Below are positions 25,803 through 33,852 of a stretch of DNA of 64,000 nucleotides, piece after piece. Both the position numbers and the translations under genes were made by a program. Positions within the stretch are counted from its first letter, which is position 1. Each line of letters begins with the position of its first letter. This DNA is from Hymenobacter edaphi (GTDB lineage: Bacteria > Bacteroidota > Bacteroidia > Cytophagales > Hymenobacteraceae): NCBI RefSeq assembly GCF_003258365.1, contig NZ_QHKM01000001.1, positions 744,001 to 808,000 of the forward strand, given 5' to 3'. The notes under the pieces were generated by a model, which searched no databases, was not told where the DNA came from, and saw nothing but the letters and a program-made list of their open reading frames with translations.

Positions 25803-25958
25803 TAACCTGGTCGACGGGTCGCCCGTGGACACTGACCACCAGCGAAAAGGTTACAAGACGGGGAGGGGGAAATCAGCGGAGCCTGCCAGTGGTGGGCAAG
25901 GGCTCAACGCGCATTCCGGGGCAAAGACCACGCAGCATTACCGCCGTTGCATATTGCC

Positions 25959-25974
25959 AACGAAAAATTTCGTA
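25959..25974. promoter_or_regulatory. Second operator candidate between the two receptor genes
   Basis: AACGAAAAATTTCGTA differs from the TACGAA-N4-TTCGTA consensus only in the first base. It lies in the 352-bp AT-rich spacer 25765-26116, which otherwise contains no gene. Confidence 0.55.
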
Positions 25975-26116
25975 TTGGATTTAAGATATTGATTTTCAGT
26001 TAAAAATATCGTGAATGGGCGGAGGGTTAAACATGACGCGGCAGCCAGCGGCGCAGCCGAGCCGCAGGCCAGCATCGACCTGCGGCTCGGCTGCGCCTTG
26101 CCGGAGCCGACGCCCG

Positions 26117-28588
26117 CTAGTTGCCGCCGGCGCGCCGCTTTTCGTCCTCGGCCCCGCCGCCCCGGCGCTTGCTCGGCGCCACCTTGTCGTTGCCAAAGCG
26201 GTAGTTCAACGACAGCGTGACCACCCGCGACTCGAAGCGCTGGAAAAACCGCTCCCCGTAGTTGTCAAAGGCCACCGTCGAGCGGGTTTTGTTGGTGAAG
26301 AAGATGTCCGTTGCGTTCAGCTTCACCGTGGCCCGGTTGTGCCACAGCCCCTTCTGCACCCCAAACGACACCTGGCCCTGCCCGCGGCCCACGAAGTAGG
26401 CGTAGCGGTTGGGCGAGTCGTAGTTGGCGTTCAGGTCGGCCTTCCAGTCGTGGCCCAGCACGAAGGTGCTGTTGCTGCTCAGGTTGTAGGCCGGGCGGCC
26501 GGCGTTGAGGGTGGTGCCGGCCAGCTTGCCCTGAAAGCGGCTGTAGTAGAGCACCGCGTTGTTGTACACGCTCCACCACTTGGTAATTTCCACCGGCGCG
26601 GTCAGCGTCAGGGCGTAGTTGAACTGCCGGTCCAGGTTTTCGGTGGTCGAAACCACGGTGCGGCCGCCTTCCGGGGCGGGCTGCACCGTGCCCACGATGG
26701 GGTTGTTGGTCACGGCGTAGCTCAGCCCCACGCTGTACTTCTGCCGGAAGGTGTGGGTCAGCTCCAGGTTGTAGCTGGTTTGCGGGCGCAGGTCCTGGTT
26801 GCCGGCGCCGTAAGTCGTGGGGTTGATGTAGCTGCGGAAGGGGTTCAGCTGCCCGTAGGAAGGCCGGTCGATGCGGCGGCTTAGCGAGAGGCTGGTCTCG
26901 TTCTTGTCGGAGAAGGTGTGCTTCACGGCCGCCGAAGGAAACAGCTGGAAGTAGTGCCGGTCGAAGCGGCCCGAGTCGGCTTCCGGCCGGCCGATGGCGT
27001 TGGTTTGCTCGCCGCGCAGGCCGGCCTGCAGCGTCCACTGGGGCAGGGTCTGGCTCACGCTCACGTAGCCGGCCAGGATGTTTTCGTCGTAGCGGAAGCG
27101 GTTGGAGCGGCTCGGGTCGCGCACCAGTTCGTCGACGGCGCCGGGCCGGACGGGTACTTTGAACAGCAAGTCGTTGTCCGACAGCACCCAGCTGACTTTG
27201 CTGCCCGCCTCCAACCGGCTGGTCTTGCTCAGCGGCCGGGTGTAATCGGCCTTCACCGACTGAATAGTCAGGTCGTTGCGCTGGTCGCTGGTCAGGCGGT
27301 CCAGGGTTTCCGCGGGCAGGGTGTAACGGGTATCGAGCTGCTGGCCGCGGCGCGAGTCGTAGCGGGCGTAGTCGGCATCGGCGCTCAACTCGTGCTGGCC
27401 CAGGGAGTCCTGGAAGGTGTGCCGGAAGTTGGCGTTCAGTGAGTAGTTGGGCAGGTCGCCGTCGCGCAGGTTCACCGACTGGTAACGCTCGGTCACGTTG
27501 CCGTTGGGCGCGTAGGAAACGACGTCGTTGCTGCCCCGGCTGTCGGTTTGCAGGGCCAGCCCGTTGGCCACCACGCCCAGCACGGTGCGCTCGGAGAGGT
27601 AGTAATCAAGGCCCGCTTTCCAGTTATGGGAGCGGCCGTGGCCCACGCCCTCGTTGTCCAGAAACGAGCGGCCCGTGAGCATCCGCACCCCGTCCTGATT
27701 TACAAAAAAGTCGCGGTTGATGGTCAGCGCGTTCCAGTTGCGGCGGTCGGCGAAGGTGTAGGTGCCGAACACGTTCAGGTTCTTGCGCCGGTGGTTCAGC
27801 GACAGGCCCGAGGTAAACTTGCCGTAGCGCCCGTAGCCGTAGCTGAGGTTGGCGGAGCCGTTGGTGCCCAGCTTCTGGTCCTTTTTCAGGTTGATGGCAA
27901 TGATGCCCGCGCCGCCCTGCGCGTCGTACTTGGCCGGCGGGTTGGTTATCAGCTCGATGTTCTTCACCTGGTCGGCCGGCAGGTTGCGCAGGTAGTCGGC
28001 CAGCTCGGTGCCCGTCATCGGCTGCCGCTTGCCGTCGATGAGCACCAGCAGCCCCTGCCGCCCGCGCAGCGCCAGGTTGTCGCTGCCGTCCACCGTCACG
28101 CCCGGCGAGCGGCGCAGCACGTCCAGCGAGGTATTGCCGGCCGACAGCGGCGAGTTTTCCACGTTGACCACCGTGCGGTCGGCCAGGCGCTCAAACTGCG
28201 GCCGCGTGCCCGTCACCTGCACTTCCTTGAGCTGGGTGGCCGCGCTGGCCGCCAGCAGCAGCGCCGGCACGCTCACTTTCTCGCCGCTCACACCAAACGG
28301 CCGCGACCATTGCCGCTCGAAGCCCACCTGCGAAGCCGACACGAGGTATTGCCCCGCCGGCGCCTGCTCGAAAGCAAACAGCCCCTTGTCGTCACTAAAC
28401 TCGGTTTTGACGACGGTCGAGTCCTGGGCCCGGTGCAGCGTCACGGTGGCGTAGTCGATGACGGCGCCGGCTGAGGAGCGCACGGCGCCGCTCACGGTGG
28501 CCGCGCTTTGGGCGTAGCTCACCTGCGCCAGCCCGAGGCCGGAGAGCAGCAGCAAGGTGGCGCGGGAGGAAGAGTAGGAGGTTTTCAT
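26117..28588 (-). CDS. Outer-membrane beta-barrel receptor with carboxypeptidase-regulatory-like domain
   Basis: An 823-residue protein of the same OMP family as the gene downstream. In order: signal peptide (cleavage near SYAQ, residue 27), regulatory-like Ig domain (about 30-110, VSGAVRSSAGAVIDYATVTL), plug (about 120-235, with VLIDGKRQPMTGTELADYLR and DAQGGAGIIAINLKKD), and a long barrel ending RVVTLSLNYRFGND with a basic tail. The start ATG is 28586-28588 (MKTSYSSSR). Upstream is a near-consensus promoter with two palindromes around its -7 element, and beyond that the MarR gene. Substrate unknown; the setting suggests an inducible uptake or efflux-linked function. Confidence 0.9.
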   Translation of the reverse strand: MKTSYSSSRATLLLLSGLGLAQVSYAQSAATVSGAVRSSAGAVIDYATVTLHRAQDSTVVKTEFSDDKGLFAFEQAPAGQYLVSASQVGFERQWSRPFGVSGEKVSVPALLLAASAATQLKEVQVTGTRPQFERLADRTVVNVENSPLSAGNTSLDVLRRSPGVTVDGSDNLALRGRQGLLVLIDGKRQPMTGTELADYLRNLPADQVKNIELITNPPAKYDAQGGAGIIAINLKKDQKLGTNGSANLSYGYGRYGKFTSGLSLNHRRKNLNVFGTYTFADRRNWNALTINRDFFVNQDGVRMLTGRSFLDNEGVGHGRSHNWKAGLDYYLSERTVLGVVANGLALQTDSRGSNDVVSYAPNGNVTERYQSVNLRDGDLPNYSLNANFRHTFQDSLGQHELSADADYARYDSRRGQQLDTRYTLPAETLDRLTSDQRNDLTIQSVKADYTRPLSKTSRLEAGSKVSWVLSDNDLLFKVPVRPGAVDELVRDPSRSNRFRYDENILAGYVSVSQTLPQWTLQAGLRGEQTNAIGRPEADSGRFDRHYFQLFPSAAVKHTFSDKNETSLSLSRRIDRPSYGQLNPFRSYINPTTYGAGNQDLRPQTSYNLELTHTFRQKYSVGLSYAVTNNPIVGTVQPAPEGGRTVVSTTENLDRQFNYALTLTAPVEITKWWSVYNNAVLYYSRFQGKLAGTTLNAGRPAYNLSSNSTFVLGHDWKADLNANYDSPNRYAYFVGRGQGQVSFGVQKGLWHNRATVKLNATDIFFTNKTRSTVAFDNYGERFFQRFESRVVTLSLNYRFGNDKVAPSKRRGGGAEDEKRRAGGN

Positions 28589-28670
28589 AGCAAAGAAAGG
28601 CTGGAACAGGAAAGGCAGGAAGGAGGGCAGCACCGGCCGCGCACGAGAGCCGGCCGGGAAGAAGTTGTTT

Positions 28671-28686
28671 TACGAATAGCTTCGTA
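28671..28686. promoter_or_regulatory. Operator candidate at the receptor transcription start
   Basis: TACGAATAGCTTCGTA, a palindrome with a 4-bp centre just downstream of the -7 element (28688-28695), so it should cover the transcription start of the minus-strand receptor gene. Confidence 0.7.
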
Positions 28687-28687
28687 G

Positions 28688-28717
28688 CAAACGTACGAAT
28701 GATTTCGTATTATCAAA
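28688..28717 (-). promoter_or_regulatory. Bacteroidota promoter of the receptor gene at 28588
   Basis: Minus strand: -33 TTTG (28717-28714), 18-bp spacer, -7 TACGTTTG (28695-28688). This is the best promoter in the window. The 5' leader would be about 90 nt. Confidence 0.75.
28694..28709. promoter_or_regulatory. Operator candidate inside the promoter spacer
   Basis: TACGAATGATTTCGTA, a palindrome placed between the -33 and -7 elements and overlapping the first two bases of the -7. Its centre is 23 bp from that of the 28671 site, about two helical turns. A weaker third copy with only the right half intact lies at 28711-28726. Confidence 0.7.
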
Positions 28718-28759
28718 ATTTTCGACGAAAGTCGGCGGCGGCAAGGGCGGGAGCGGGCC

Positions 28760-29191
28760 TTAAGCCGGGGGCGCGCAGTTCAGTGCAATGCGGTCGAGCA
28801 GGGGGCGCAGCACGGCCAGTTCTTCCTCGGAAATGCCCGCCAGGGCCTTGGTGCGGTTTTGCAGGACGATGGGCTGCACCGCCGCCAGGATGCGGTGGCC
28901 GGCCTCGGTCACGCGCAGCTGGGTGCGGCGGCCGTCGTGGGGCAGGGGGACGGCCGAGAGCAGGCCGCGCCGGGTGAGCAGGGCCAGCATGCGCGCCACC
29001 GAGGCCTGGTCCTTGAACACGCGCTCGGCAATGTCGTGCTGGGTCAGGTCGTCGTGCTCCAGCAGCACCCGCAGCACCAGCCACTGGTCGATGGTGATGT
29101 CGAGGCCGGCGCGGTCGATGGTGGCCTGGGCCATGCGCCGGTAGCTGCGGATGGCTTTGTCGAGGGCGTAAAAAACGATGGAAGAGAGCAT
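28760..29191 (-). CDS. MarR-family transcriptional regulator
   Basis: A 143-residue winged-helix regulator. Helices about 8-45 (DKAIRSYRRMAQATIDRAGL), recognition region LTQHDIAERVFKDQASVARM (about 49-68), wing LPHDGRRTQLRVTEAG (about 83-98) and C-terminal dimerisation helices. MarR proteins usually repress their own operon and neighbours until a small ligand binds. The gene lies upstream of the two receptor genes on the same strand, and its promoter has a palindrome in the spacer, consistent with autoregulation. The start is the ATG at 29189-29191. Confidence 0.92.
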   Translation of the reverse strand: MLSSIVFYALDKAIRSYRRMAQATIDRAGLDITIDQWLVLRVLLEHDDLTQHDIAERVFKDQASVARMLALLTRRGLLSAVPLPHDGRRTQLRVTEAGHRILAAVQPIVLQNRTKALAGISEEELAVLRPLLDRIALNCAPPA

Positions 29192-29209
29192 GCGGCGCGA
29201 GATTGGGGT

Positions 29210-29240
29210 AAAGACTATGATATATCATAAAGGTTGCAAA
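29210..29240 (-). promoter_or_regulatory. marR promoter with palindromic operator
   Basis: Minus strand: -33 TTTG (29240-29237), 19-bp spacer, -7-like TAGTCTTT (29217-29210). A perfect 14-bp palindrome TATGATATATCATA (29216-29229) fills the spacer. Its half site (TATGAT) resembles the TACGAA half site of the receptor operators but with a 2-bp rather than 4-bp centre. Confidence 0.6.
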
Positions 29241-29533
29241 TGCGGATTTCATTGGGGCGGGGGCGGAGAATGGTGCGCGGGGCTGGTGTCCGGTTTTAGA
29301 CCGGGATGCCGCTTCGGCCAGGGGATACAGCCAAGGACGATGCCAATTAAGTAATAGCCAATAAATCAGATGATTAATAAAATTAATCTGACAAGGGAGG
29401 CTAGAAAATCTGTCCGGAAGCGGACAACCTGTTCGGTAACGTGCCGAGCTGGCCGCCGCCCGCAAACAGCCGCGCCAGGACGGGCCCCGGCCGCCGCCGG
29501 GCGGGCGGCGTCAACGACCTGCGGGGCGCCGCG

Positions 29534-29541
29534 TACTTTTG
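29534..29541 (+). promoter_or_regulatory. -7 element (TACTTTTG) for the VF530 gene
   Basis: TACTTTTG, 22 bp before the ATG at 29564. No clear -33 TTTG is seen. Confidence 0.5.
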
Positions 29542-29563
29542 TCCCGGTCAATTATTTTCTGCC

Positions 29564-29890
29564 ATGCCCGCCCATCCCGACGAAGCCCGCGACGACAACG
29601 GTTACCTCATCCGCGAACTGCACGGCGTCAAGCTCGCCGAAATCCTGAACTACCTCGTGCAGCACTACGGCTGGCAGGAGCTGGACCGGCTGATCCGCAT
29701 CAACTGCTTTGCCAACAACCCCACCATCAAGAGCAGCCTGAACTTTCTGCGCCGCATGCCTTGGGCCCGCGAGAAGGTCGAGCAGCTCTACATCGACACC
29801 CGCACCGACGAAGTGCTGCGCCAGCAGCGGGAAGGCACCAAAAAAGCCGCCGGCCCCGAAGGAGCCGGCGGCCAGCAGCGCGTCGGATGA
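29564..29890 (+). CDS. VF530-family (DUF2132) small DNA-binding-like protein
   Basis: A 108-residue protein. The central part, residues about 17-78, matches the VF530 family: LHGVKLAEILNYLVQHYGW, LDRLIRINCFANNPTIKSSL and RRMPWAREKVEQLYID. The family has a four-helix fold related to SAP-like or DNA-binding folds, and its role is unclear. The ATG at 29564 was chosen over upstream frame extension because of the promoter position. The last roughly 18 residues (GTKKAAGPEGAGGQQRVG) lie beyond the family domain and are encoded by a hairpin that serves as terminator for the convergent aminotransferase gene. Confidence 0.87.
   Translation: MPAHPDEARDDNGYLIRELHGVKLAEILNYLVQHYGWQELDRLIRINCFANNPTIKSSLNFLRRMPWAREKVEQLYIDTRTDEVLRQQREGTKKAAGPEGAGGQQRVG
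29839..29872 (-). terminator. Intrinsic terminator of the aminotransferase gene, inside the VF530 coding tail
   Basis: Stem GCCGCCGGC (29846-29854) with GCCGGCGGC (29864-29872) and a T-run on the minus strand (A-run 29840-29845). It lies 30 bp past the aminotransferase stop and is fully within the convergent gene. Confidence 0.75.
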
Positions 29891-29901
29891 CGTGCTGAAG
29901 A

Positions 29902-31158
29902 CTACTGCAGCGCGTCCAGCGCGGCTTTCAGGCGGGGCAGCGCGGCCTGAATCGACTCCAGGGAAGCCCCGCCCACCGAGGCGCGGAACCACGGGGCGGT
30001 GGGCGCGGTGCCGAAGGCGCTGAAGGGCACCAACGCCAGGCGGGCGGCACCGATCAGGTAGGAGGTCAGCTCCTGCGTGGTGCTGAGCACCTGCCCGGCG
30101 GGCGTGGTTTTGCCCAGCACGTCGAGCTTGATGGTGAGGTAAATGGCGCCCATCGGCTCGACGGCCTGCACCGGGTAGCCCTGCTGCTGCAGTTCCTGCA
30201 GGCCGTGGTAGAGCGCGTCGAGGCTGGCCTGAATTTTAGCGCGGAAGCCGTCGACGAAGCCATCGACCTGCGCCTGCTGGGGCAGGTAGTGGGCGGTGGC
30301 CACCTGCTCGGCCTTGGGCGCCCAGGCGCCGATGTGGCCCAGAATGGCCTTCATCTTGTCGATGATCAGGCTGGGGCCGAAGGCGTAGCCCACGCGCACG
30401 CCGGTGGCGGCCAGGGCCTTCGAGATGCCGTCGATGTAGATAACGTACTCGCGCAGCTCGGGGCGCAGGTTGACCGGGTCGAAGTGCTCGGTGTCGCCGA
30501 AGGTCAGTAGCCAGTAAATCTGGTCGTACATGATGTAGAGCGGCTTTTCGTCGGGGCCGCGGCGCTGGTTTTCGGCAATGACCAGGTCGCAGATTTCCGC
30601 CAGGTCGGCCCGGGAGAAGACCGTGCCGGTGGGGTTCAGCGGCGAGCAGAGGGCCAGCAGGGTGGCGCCTTCGAGGTGCGGGGCTACCTCGGCGGCGGTG
30701 GGCATAAACTTGTTTTCGGGCCGGGTTTCCACCAGGCCCTGCCGGGCGCCGGAGAGGTGGCAGTAGTGGTTGTTGTTCCAGGAAGGCACCGGGAAAACCA
30801 CTTTGTCGCCGGGGTCAATCAGGGCCATGTAGGTGGCGTAGATGAGCGGGCGCGAGCCGCCGGCCACCAGAATGTCGTTGGGCGAGTACTGCAGGCCGAG
30901 GCGGGCGTCGAGGAACTGGCTCACCGACTGGCGCAGGTCGAGCACGCCGTTGGCGGGCGGGTAGTTGGTGTTGCCGGCCTGGTAGGCAGCGGTAATTCCG
31001 GCCTCCAACTCGCCGGGAATCGGGAAAATGCCGGAGTCGAAGTCGCCGATGGTGAGGTTGCAGATCTGCTCCCCCTTGCGGATCATGTCGTTGACCTCGT
31101 TGCCGATTTTGATGATTTCGGAGCCGATGAGGCTGCCGGCCATTTTGGAAACTTGCAT
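29902..31158 (-). CDS. PLP-dependent aminotransferase, class I/II
   Basis: A 418-residue fold-type I aminotransferase. Visible PLP-site residues are N175 in SPLNPTGTV, D212 in YIMYDQIY and the Schiff-base lysine K247 in YIDGISKALAATGVRVGY; the distal arginine is likely in APWFRASVG. The family converts an amino acid and a 2-oxoacid; the substrate cannot be read from sequence. The frame is open much further upstream, but the ATG at 31156-31158 (MQVSKMAGSL) or 31141-31143 (MAGSL) starts the conserved part. It is divergent from tsaE and may serve amino-acid metabolism with the nearby alanine dehydrogenase, which is inference. Confidence 0.9.
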   Translation of the reverse strand: MQVSKMAGSLIGSEIIKIGNEVNDMIRKGEQICNLTIGDFDSGIFPIPGELEAGITAAYQAGNTNYPPANGVLDLRQSVSQFLDARLGLQYSPNDILVAGGSRPLIYATYMALIDPGDKVVFPVPSWNNNHYCHLSGARQGLVETRPENKFMPTAAEVAPHLEGATLLALCSPLNPTGTVFSRADLAEICDLVIAENQRRGPDEKPLYIMYDQIYWLLTFGDTEHFDPVNLRPELREYVIYIDGISKALAATGVRVGYAFGPSLIIDKMKAILGHIGAWAPKAEQVATAHYLPQQAQVDGFVDGFRAKIQASLDALYHGLQELQQQGYPVQAVEPMGAIYLTIKLDVLGKTTPAGQVLSTTQELTSYLIGAARLALVPFSAFGTAPTAPWFRASVGGASLESIQAALPRLKAALDALQ

Positions 31159-31293
31159 GAAAATGGGTGCTGGTACGCGTTGCAAACGCGGCGGCCCCGG
31201 CCGGGCCACGGCGCCGCAAGTTAGACGCTCAAACGGTTTTTGGCCGGAAAAGTCGGGCCGGGGGTCGATTCGGCACCAGCGGCGTTTCCCTGA

Positions 31294-31301
31294 TACCTTT
31301 G
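31294..31301 (+). promoter_or_regulatory. -7 element (TACCTTTG) for tsaE, close to the ATG
   Basis: TACCTTTG ends 5 bp before the tsaE ATG at 31307, so transcription would start at or next to the start codon, implying a leaderless mRNA. Confidence 0.6.
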
Positions 31302-31306
31302 CGTCC

Positions 31307-31744
31307 ATGCTTGCCGATATCGACATTCCGACGCTGGCCGCCCTGCCCGCCGCCGCCCAAGAGCTGAAAGCCGCCCTCGACGCCGCCGGCTGCCCGGTGG
31401 TGCTGTTGGAAGGGGAGATGGGCGCGGGCAAAACCACCCTCATCAAGGCCCTGTGCGCTTCTTTAGGCGTGCAAGACGACGTGAGCAGCCCCACCTTCTC
31501 GCTGGTCAACGAGTACCGTGACGCCCGCCAGCGCCCCGTCTACCACTTTGACTTCTACCGCATCGACTCCGTCGACGAAGCCCTGCGCATGGGGGCGCAG
31601 GAGTACTTCGATTCCGGTTATCTTTGCCTGATCGAATGGCCCAGCCGCGTCGGGCCGCTGCTTCCGCCGGATCGGCTGCTCGTCACCGTGGACGTCACGG
31701 GGCCCGAGTCGCGCCGCGTCCGGGTGCAGCGCGAGGCGGACTGA
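31307..31744 (+). CDS. tsaE: tRNA threonylcarbamoyladenosine biosynthesis ATPase TsaE
   Basis: A 145-residue P-loop ATPase of normal length. Walker A is LLEGEMGAGKTTLIKALC (about 33-50); other family signatures are SSPTFSLVNEY, PVYHFDFYRI and CLIEWPSRVG. TsaE acts with TsaB and TsaD in making t6A37 on ANN-decoding tRNAs and is widely essential. The start is the ATG at 31307, just after the -7 element. The alanine dehydrogenase gene follows after 47 bp on the same strand. Confidence 0.96.
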   Translation: MLADIDIPTLAALPAAAQELKAALDAAGCPVVLLEGEMGAGKTTLIKALCASLGVQDDVSSPTFSLVNEYRDARQRPVYHFDFYRIDSVDEALRMGAQEYFDSGYLCLIEWPSRVGPLLPPDRLLVTVDVTGPESRRVRVQREAD

Positions 31745-31791
31745 CCCCGACCGTTACGCCCGCCCATTTTCGCTTCGACCACCCCTCCACA

Positions 31792-33024
31792 ATGCCCGAC
31801 CAGCTACCCCCCGGCTTTTCTTCGCTAACCGCGCCCAGCCGGGCCTACGTGCCCCAGGAATCCATGCTGGCCGTCGAAACGCGCAAGCGCCGGCTGTTCA
31901 TCGGGCTGCCCCGCGAAACCTCGCTGCAGGAAAACCGCGTGGGCCTCACGCCCGAGGCGGTGAAGCACCTCGTCAACGAGGGCCACGAGGTGGTGCTGGA
32001 AAGCGGGGCCGGGGAGCCCAGCAAGTACTCCGACCACGACTACTCCGAGGCCGGGGCCAGCATCGTGTACACGCCCAAGGAAGTGTACGAAGCCGACCTC
32101 ATCCTGAAGATTGCCCCGCCCACGCTGGAGGAAATGGAGCACCTGCACGCGGGCCAGACCTTGATTTCGGCCCTGCAGCTCGGCTCCCTGTCGGTGGAGT
32201 ACCTGCTGGCCCTGCAGCGCAAAAAGGTCAACGCCATTGCTTTCGAGCTGATCAAGGACCCCTCGGGCGCCAAGCCGGTGGTGCGGGCCATGTCGGAAAT
32301 TGCCGGCTCCACCGTCATGCTGGTGGCGGCCGAGTACCTGGCCCTGGGCAACGAGGGCAAGGGCATCATTCTGGGCGGTATCACGGGGGTGCCGCCGTCG
32401 CAGGTGGTCATTCTGGGCGCCGGCACAGTGGCCGAGTACGCCGCCCGCGCCGCCATCGGGCTGGGGGCCGACGTGAAGGTGTTCGACAACCACCTCTACA
32501 AGCTGCGCCGCCTCAAGCAGAACCTGGGCGCCCCGCAGCTGTTCACCAGCACCTTCGACTCGTTTACGCTCAACCAGCAGGTGCGCCGCGCCGACGTGGT
32601 TATCGGCGCGCTGAACGCCGAAGAGGGCCGTATTCCGTTTATGGTGGCCGAGGATGTGGTCAGCACCATGTCGCCGGGCTCGGTGATTATCGACGTGAGC
32701 ATCGACCAGGGCGGCTGCTTTATGACCAGCGAAATGACCTCGCACGCCCGGCCGGTGTACCGCAAGTACGACGTGATTCACTACTGCGTGCCCAACATTG
32801 CCTCGCGGGTACCGCGCACCGCGTCCAACGCGCTCAGCAACATCTTCACGCCCATTCTGCAGGAAATCAGTCAGCAGGGCGGCATCAACGAGGCCCTGTT
32901 TGCCGACGAGCATTTCCGCTCGGGCGTGTACCTCTACAAAGGCTCGCTGACCAACGCCATGATTGCGCGCAAGTACAACCTGCGCTACAAGGAGCTGGGC
33001 CTGATGATTGCCGTGCGCAACTAG
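31792..33024 (+). CDS. ald: Alanine dehydrogenase
   Basis: A 410-residue NAD-dependent enzyme for reversible alanine-pyruvate-ammonia conversion. The N-terminal catalytic part has IGLPRETSLQENRVGLTPEA; the Rossmann domain has VVILGAGTVAEYAARAAIGL; further signatures are IDVSIDQGGCF and HYCVPNIASRVPRTAS. It is about 35-40 residues longer at the N-terminus than classical Ald (about 370), as in many Bacteroidota; an internal ATG at 31864 (MLAVETRKRR) would give the short form. It follows tsaE by 47 bp. No terminator is evident before the IS remnant. Confidence 0.92.
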   Translation: MPDQLPPGFSSLTAPSRAYVPQESMLAVETRKRRLFIGLPRETSLQENRVGLTPEAVKHLVNEGHEVVLESGAGEPSKYSDHDYSEAGASIVYTPKEVYEADLILKIAPPTLEEMEHLHAGQTLISALQLGSLSVEYLLALQRKKVNAIAFELIKDPSGAKPVVRAMSEIAGSTVMLVAAEYLALGNEGKGIILGGITGVPPSQVVILGAGTVAEYAARAAIGLGADVKVFDNHLYKLRRLKQNLGAPQLFTSTFDSFTLNQQVRRADVVIGALNAEEGRIPFMVAEDVVSTMSPGSVIIDVSIDQGGCFMTSEMTSHARPVYRKYDVIHYCVPNIASRVPRTASNALSNIFTPILQEISQQGGINEALFADEHFRSGVYLYKGSLTNAMIARKYNLRYKELGLMIAVRN

Positions 33025-33228
33025 CGCCAGGCGTTTGCAGCTAGAAGACGCGGATAAGTGCCACTCGCAGCCCTGAAGGACTGCTCGGGTGAACTAGCCG
33101 GCATCACGGGACACGCCGCTGTAGCGAAGATGCCCCTTCTTTGCGAAGTGGTTCATAACAAGCGCTTGAGGTATAGTTCCAGCGCGTGAAGGCGGGCCTT
33201 TTGATGCCATTTTTCGCACCGCTTTACC
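33025..33228. other. Region between ald and the IS481 remnant
   Basis: No gene is supported. The minus-strand translation (AVVKYLFGKAVRKMASK and following) looks like decayed coding sequence, but I cannot assign a family. It probably belongs to the rearranged IS region. Confidence 0.3.
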
Positions 33229-33727
33229 GAACAAGTACTTCACGACAGCGCCCGCGCAACGCAGGTAGTACGGCGCGCTATCCAGCGTAATCAGGAAAGC
33301 CTGGCTCAGCGCCGCGGCATCAATGCCAAGACCGTGGCCAAGTGGCGCAAGCGCCGCTCTGGGGGCTACACCAGCTTCTGCGGCGCTCAGCCCAGCGGAG
33401 GCGGCTTTCGGACAGCACACGCAACTGCCGCTGGACGACGGCCTCGACGCCCTGCAGGTCACGATTCCACGCCTGACGCGCTCGGCCCTGCTTCCCTTGT
33501 TCCAGCGGCACGGCATCAGCCGCTTGCCCCAACAGAGGAAGGCCAAAGCCCGGCCAAAAAGAAGTTTAAAACAGCTCCACGAGCCCCTGGAGGTCTTGCT
33601 GCTGGCCTAAAACCACGCCAGGCGCCGGAAGACCTTGCGTGGCCTTACTCCGCACGAGTTCGTCTGCGTGCAACACCAGAAAAACCCGGCTATTCTCACT
33701 CGGGACCCGACCCAGCTCCCCTGAGAC
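33229..33727 (+). pseudogene. Remnant of an IS481-family transposase
   Basis: Decayed and internally deleted. The N-terminal helix-turn-helix is readable as RAIQRNQESLAQRRGINAKT followed by VAKWRKRR; in another frame come LPLDDGLDALQVTIPRLTRS and QRHGISRLPQ; then, after a jump over the DDE catalytic core, the C-terminal end KTLRGLTPHEFVC...KNPAILTRDPTQLP. The catalytic region (about 150 residues) is missing and several frameshifts are needed, so it cannot make an active enzyme. Terminal repeats were not located. Confidence 0.7.
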
Positions 33728-33750
33728 TATGCACTACCTACGTGCCAACC

Positions 33751-33785
33751 AAAAGCCCCAATGGAGCAACTCCATTGGGGCTTTT
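33751..33785. terminator. Bidirectional intrinsic terminator
   Basis: Perfect 15-bp stem AAAAGCCCCAATGGA (33751-33765) with its complement (33771-33785), 5-nt loop, A-run and T-run. It lies beyond the stop of the T9SS cargo pseudogene. Confidence 0.88.
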
Positions 33786-33852
33786 GAGTGAGGTCCACGC
33801 AGTGCGGGTGGTGCTTGCTGACGCTGGTTATGGCATCGAAATGCCCCAGCCG

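Noticed and set aside
33094-33546. 150-codon minus-strand frame across the IS481 remnant
   Set aside because: It is antisense to recognisable transposase segments; only its distal part (33100-33230) could be decayed coding sequence and no family was recognised.
33790-33835. Short plus-strand segment VVLADAGYG resembling an IS701-type transposase motif
   Set aside because: Only about 12 residues match and the segment runs into the end of the cargo pseudogene on the other strand; too short to support.
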